Positions 13,992-14,671 of a stretch of 14,671 nucleotides of DNA are shown here, piece by piece (within the stretch, counting starts at the first letter, position 1; the number at the start of each line of letters is the position of its first letter). Source of the DNA: DAOVDI01 sp965373045. GTDB taxonomy: Bacteria; Acidobacteriota; Aminicenantia; Aminicenantales; Aminicenantaceae. Location of the stretch: NCBI GenBank assembly GCA_965373045.1, contig CBDVEQ010000046.1, forward strand, positions 1-14,671. Direction: 5' to 3'. The notes beneath the pieces are model-generated. The model had not been told where the DNA came from and ran no database searches. It saw only the letters and a list, made by a program, of their open reading frames with translations. A program made the position numbers and the translations under genes.

Positions 13992-14671
13992 AAGAAAGTT
14001 TGATCTTTATTCCTCCGAATAAAGAAAAAATAAAGTTCGAAAGAAGACCTAAAAGAAAGCCTATAATTCCCAGAAAAGCAAATCCTGAGATGCCCCCGTA
14101 AAGACTGTAGATCACGCCTCCGGCCAGGCTTCCGTGCAGGTCCCGGATAAAAACCGGCGTTAACAGTTGGAGCCCGGGCAGATAACCGGTCGCTCCAGCA
14201 AAAACCCCCAGCACTATCCCTATGAACAGCCCCACCCCGCCTAAATGAATAAGCAGTGAAAAGGCGCTGATCGATCGGACCTCATAATATTCGACCTGCT
14301 CTCCCTCTGGAATCTCATCTGTGTCTATTCCCCAATCATCTGTGTTCCCACTGCAATCCGGAGATATTTGAATTGGACGCTTGGCTTTTTCCGACAGTAT
14401 GTTCCCCTTGCATTTGACACAGACTTCGGTCTCCAGATCATTCTCAGCCCCACAGTAAATACAGATGGCTTTCCTGTCTTGAAGAGACGGAGGTTGATCT
14501 TGAACCCACTTCTTTCCATCAAAATGGTACCACTTGCCGGTCTGTGCTCCTATGGTCCAATATCGCCCATCATTGTCCTTTAGCTGTAACTGCTTCAAGC
14601 GTGTTTTAAACTCTGTTTCTAAGATTTTATTCTGTTTGAACTGTTTTTTCAGGCTTTTAAATTCCTTTTGA
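13987..14671 (-). CDS. Zinc-ribbon, Trp-rich N-domain membrane protein, 5' end outside window
   Basis: On the minus strand the frame is open to the window edge, so the TTG at 14598 need not be the start; the extra upstream codons (14671-14599) encode a basic, probably helical stretch (QKEFKSLKKQFKQNKILETE) that continues the same protein. Next comes LKDNDGRYWTIGAQTGKWYHFDGKKWVQDQPP, a small aromatic module resembling the WY-x-DG-x-x-W repeats of DUF2510-like domains, which I have seen joined to zinc ribbons. A zinc ribbon follows (CIYC and CVKC, 13 residues between), then an acidic linker, and two or three hydrophobic, Gly-rich segments at the C-terminus likely to span the membrane. Function is unknown; a small regulatory or envelope-sensing protein is conceivable. 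The stop codon is made by an octamer repeat. Confidence 0.75.
   Translation of the reverse strand, partial: QKEFKSLKKQFKQNKILETEFKTRLKQLQLKDNDGRYWTIGAQTGKWYHFDGKKWVQDQPPSLQDRKAICIYCGAENDLETEVCVKCKGNILSEKAKRPIQISPDCSGNTDDWGIDTDEIPEGEQVEYYEVRSISAFSLLIHLGGVGLFIGIVLGVFAGATGYLPGLQLLTPVFIRDLHGSLAGGVIYSLYGGISGFAFLGIIGFLLGLLSNFIFSLFGGIKIKLSS

Overview
The window looks like chromosomal DNA of an anaerobic, Gram-negative-type bacterium. Anaerobic metabolism is indicated by a ferredoxin-dependent 2-oxoacid oxidoreductase, an oxygen-sensitive class I (iron-sulfur) fumarase subunit and the [NiFe]-hydrogenase maturation factor HypF. A predicted outer-membrane beta-barrel protein, a lipoprotein thioredoxin and an exported carboxypeptidase point to a two-membrane envelope. 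Gene content and the style of the intergenic repeats remind me of uncultivated lineages such as Aminicenantes, but this is a weak guess; there is no rRNA or other marker here.

Layout. 1-1579: end of a surface-polysaccharide cluster, namely the C-terminal part of a Wzx/MATE-like flippase broken by an in-frame TGA, overlapping a family 2 glycosyltransferase. 1580-5326: a metabolic operon behind a good sigma70-like promoter (1647-1675): class I fumarase alpha subunit, then korD-korA-korB-korC (ferredoxin, alpha, TPP-binding beta and gamma subunits of a 2-oxoacid:ferredoxin oxidoreductase, possibly of the VorB type). 5318-7040, minus strand: TlpA/ResA-like lipoprotein thioredoxin and FabH. 7273-9832: a FadL/PorV-like outer-membrane protein followed by an exported M14 zinc carboxypeptidase. 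9980-11020: an unknown membrane-anchored coiled-coil protein with its own strong-looking promoter. 11134-13943: queH (epoxyqueuosine reductase) overlapping hypF by ATGA. 13987-14671, minus strand: a zinc-ribbon membrane protein running off the right edge.

The most unusual structure lies between the genes. Nearly every intergenic gap from 3893 onwards carries members of one composite repeat system: tandem heptamers (GGCCAAR), tandem octamers (GRTTCRAG-like), tandem decamers (GTCTATWGRA-like) and a 28-bp hairpin element with an ATTCCC-N8-GGGAAT core. The hairpin keeps an 8-bp stem through compensatory changes between copies. The octamers also reach into genes: they encode the tail of the carboxypeptidase, surround the ribosome-binding site and start of the outer-membrane protein, and supply the stop codon of the right-edge gene. 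I see no defence system, prophage, insertion sequence with transposase, CRISPR array, tRNA or rRNA, and no gene-free stretch longer than about 225 bases.
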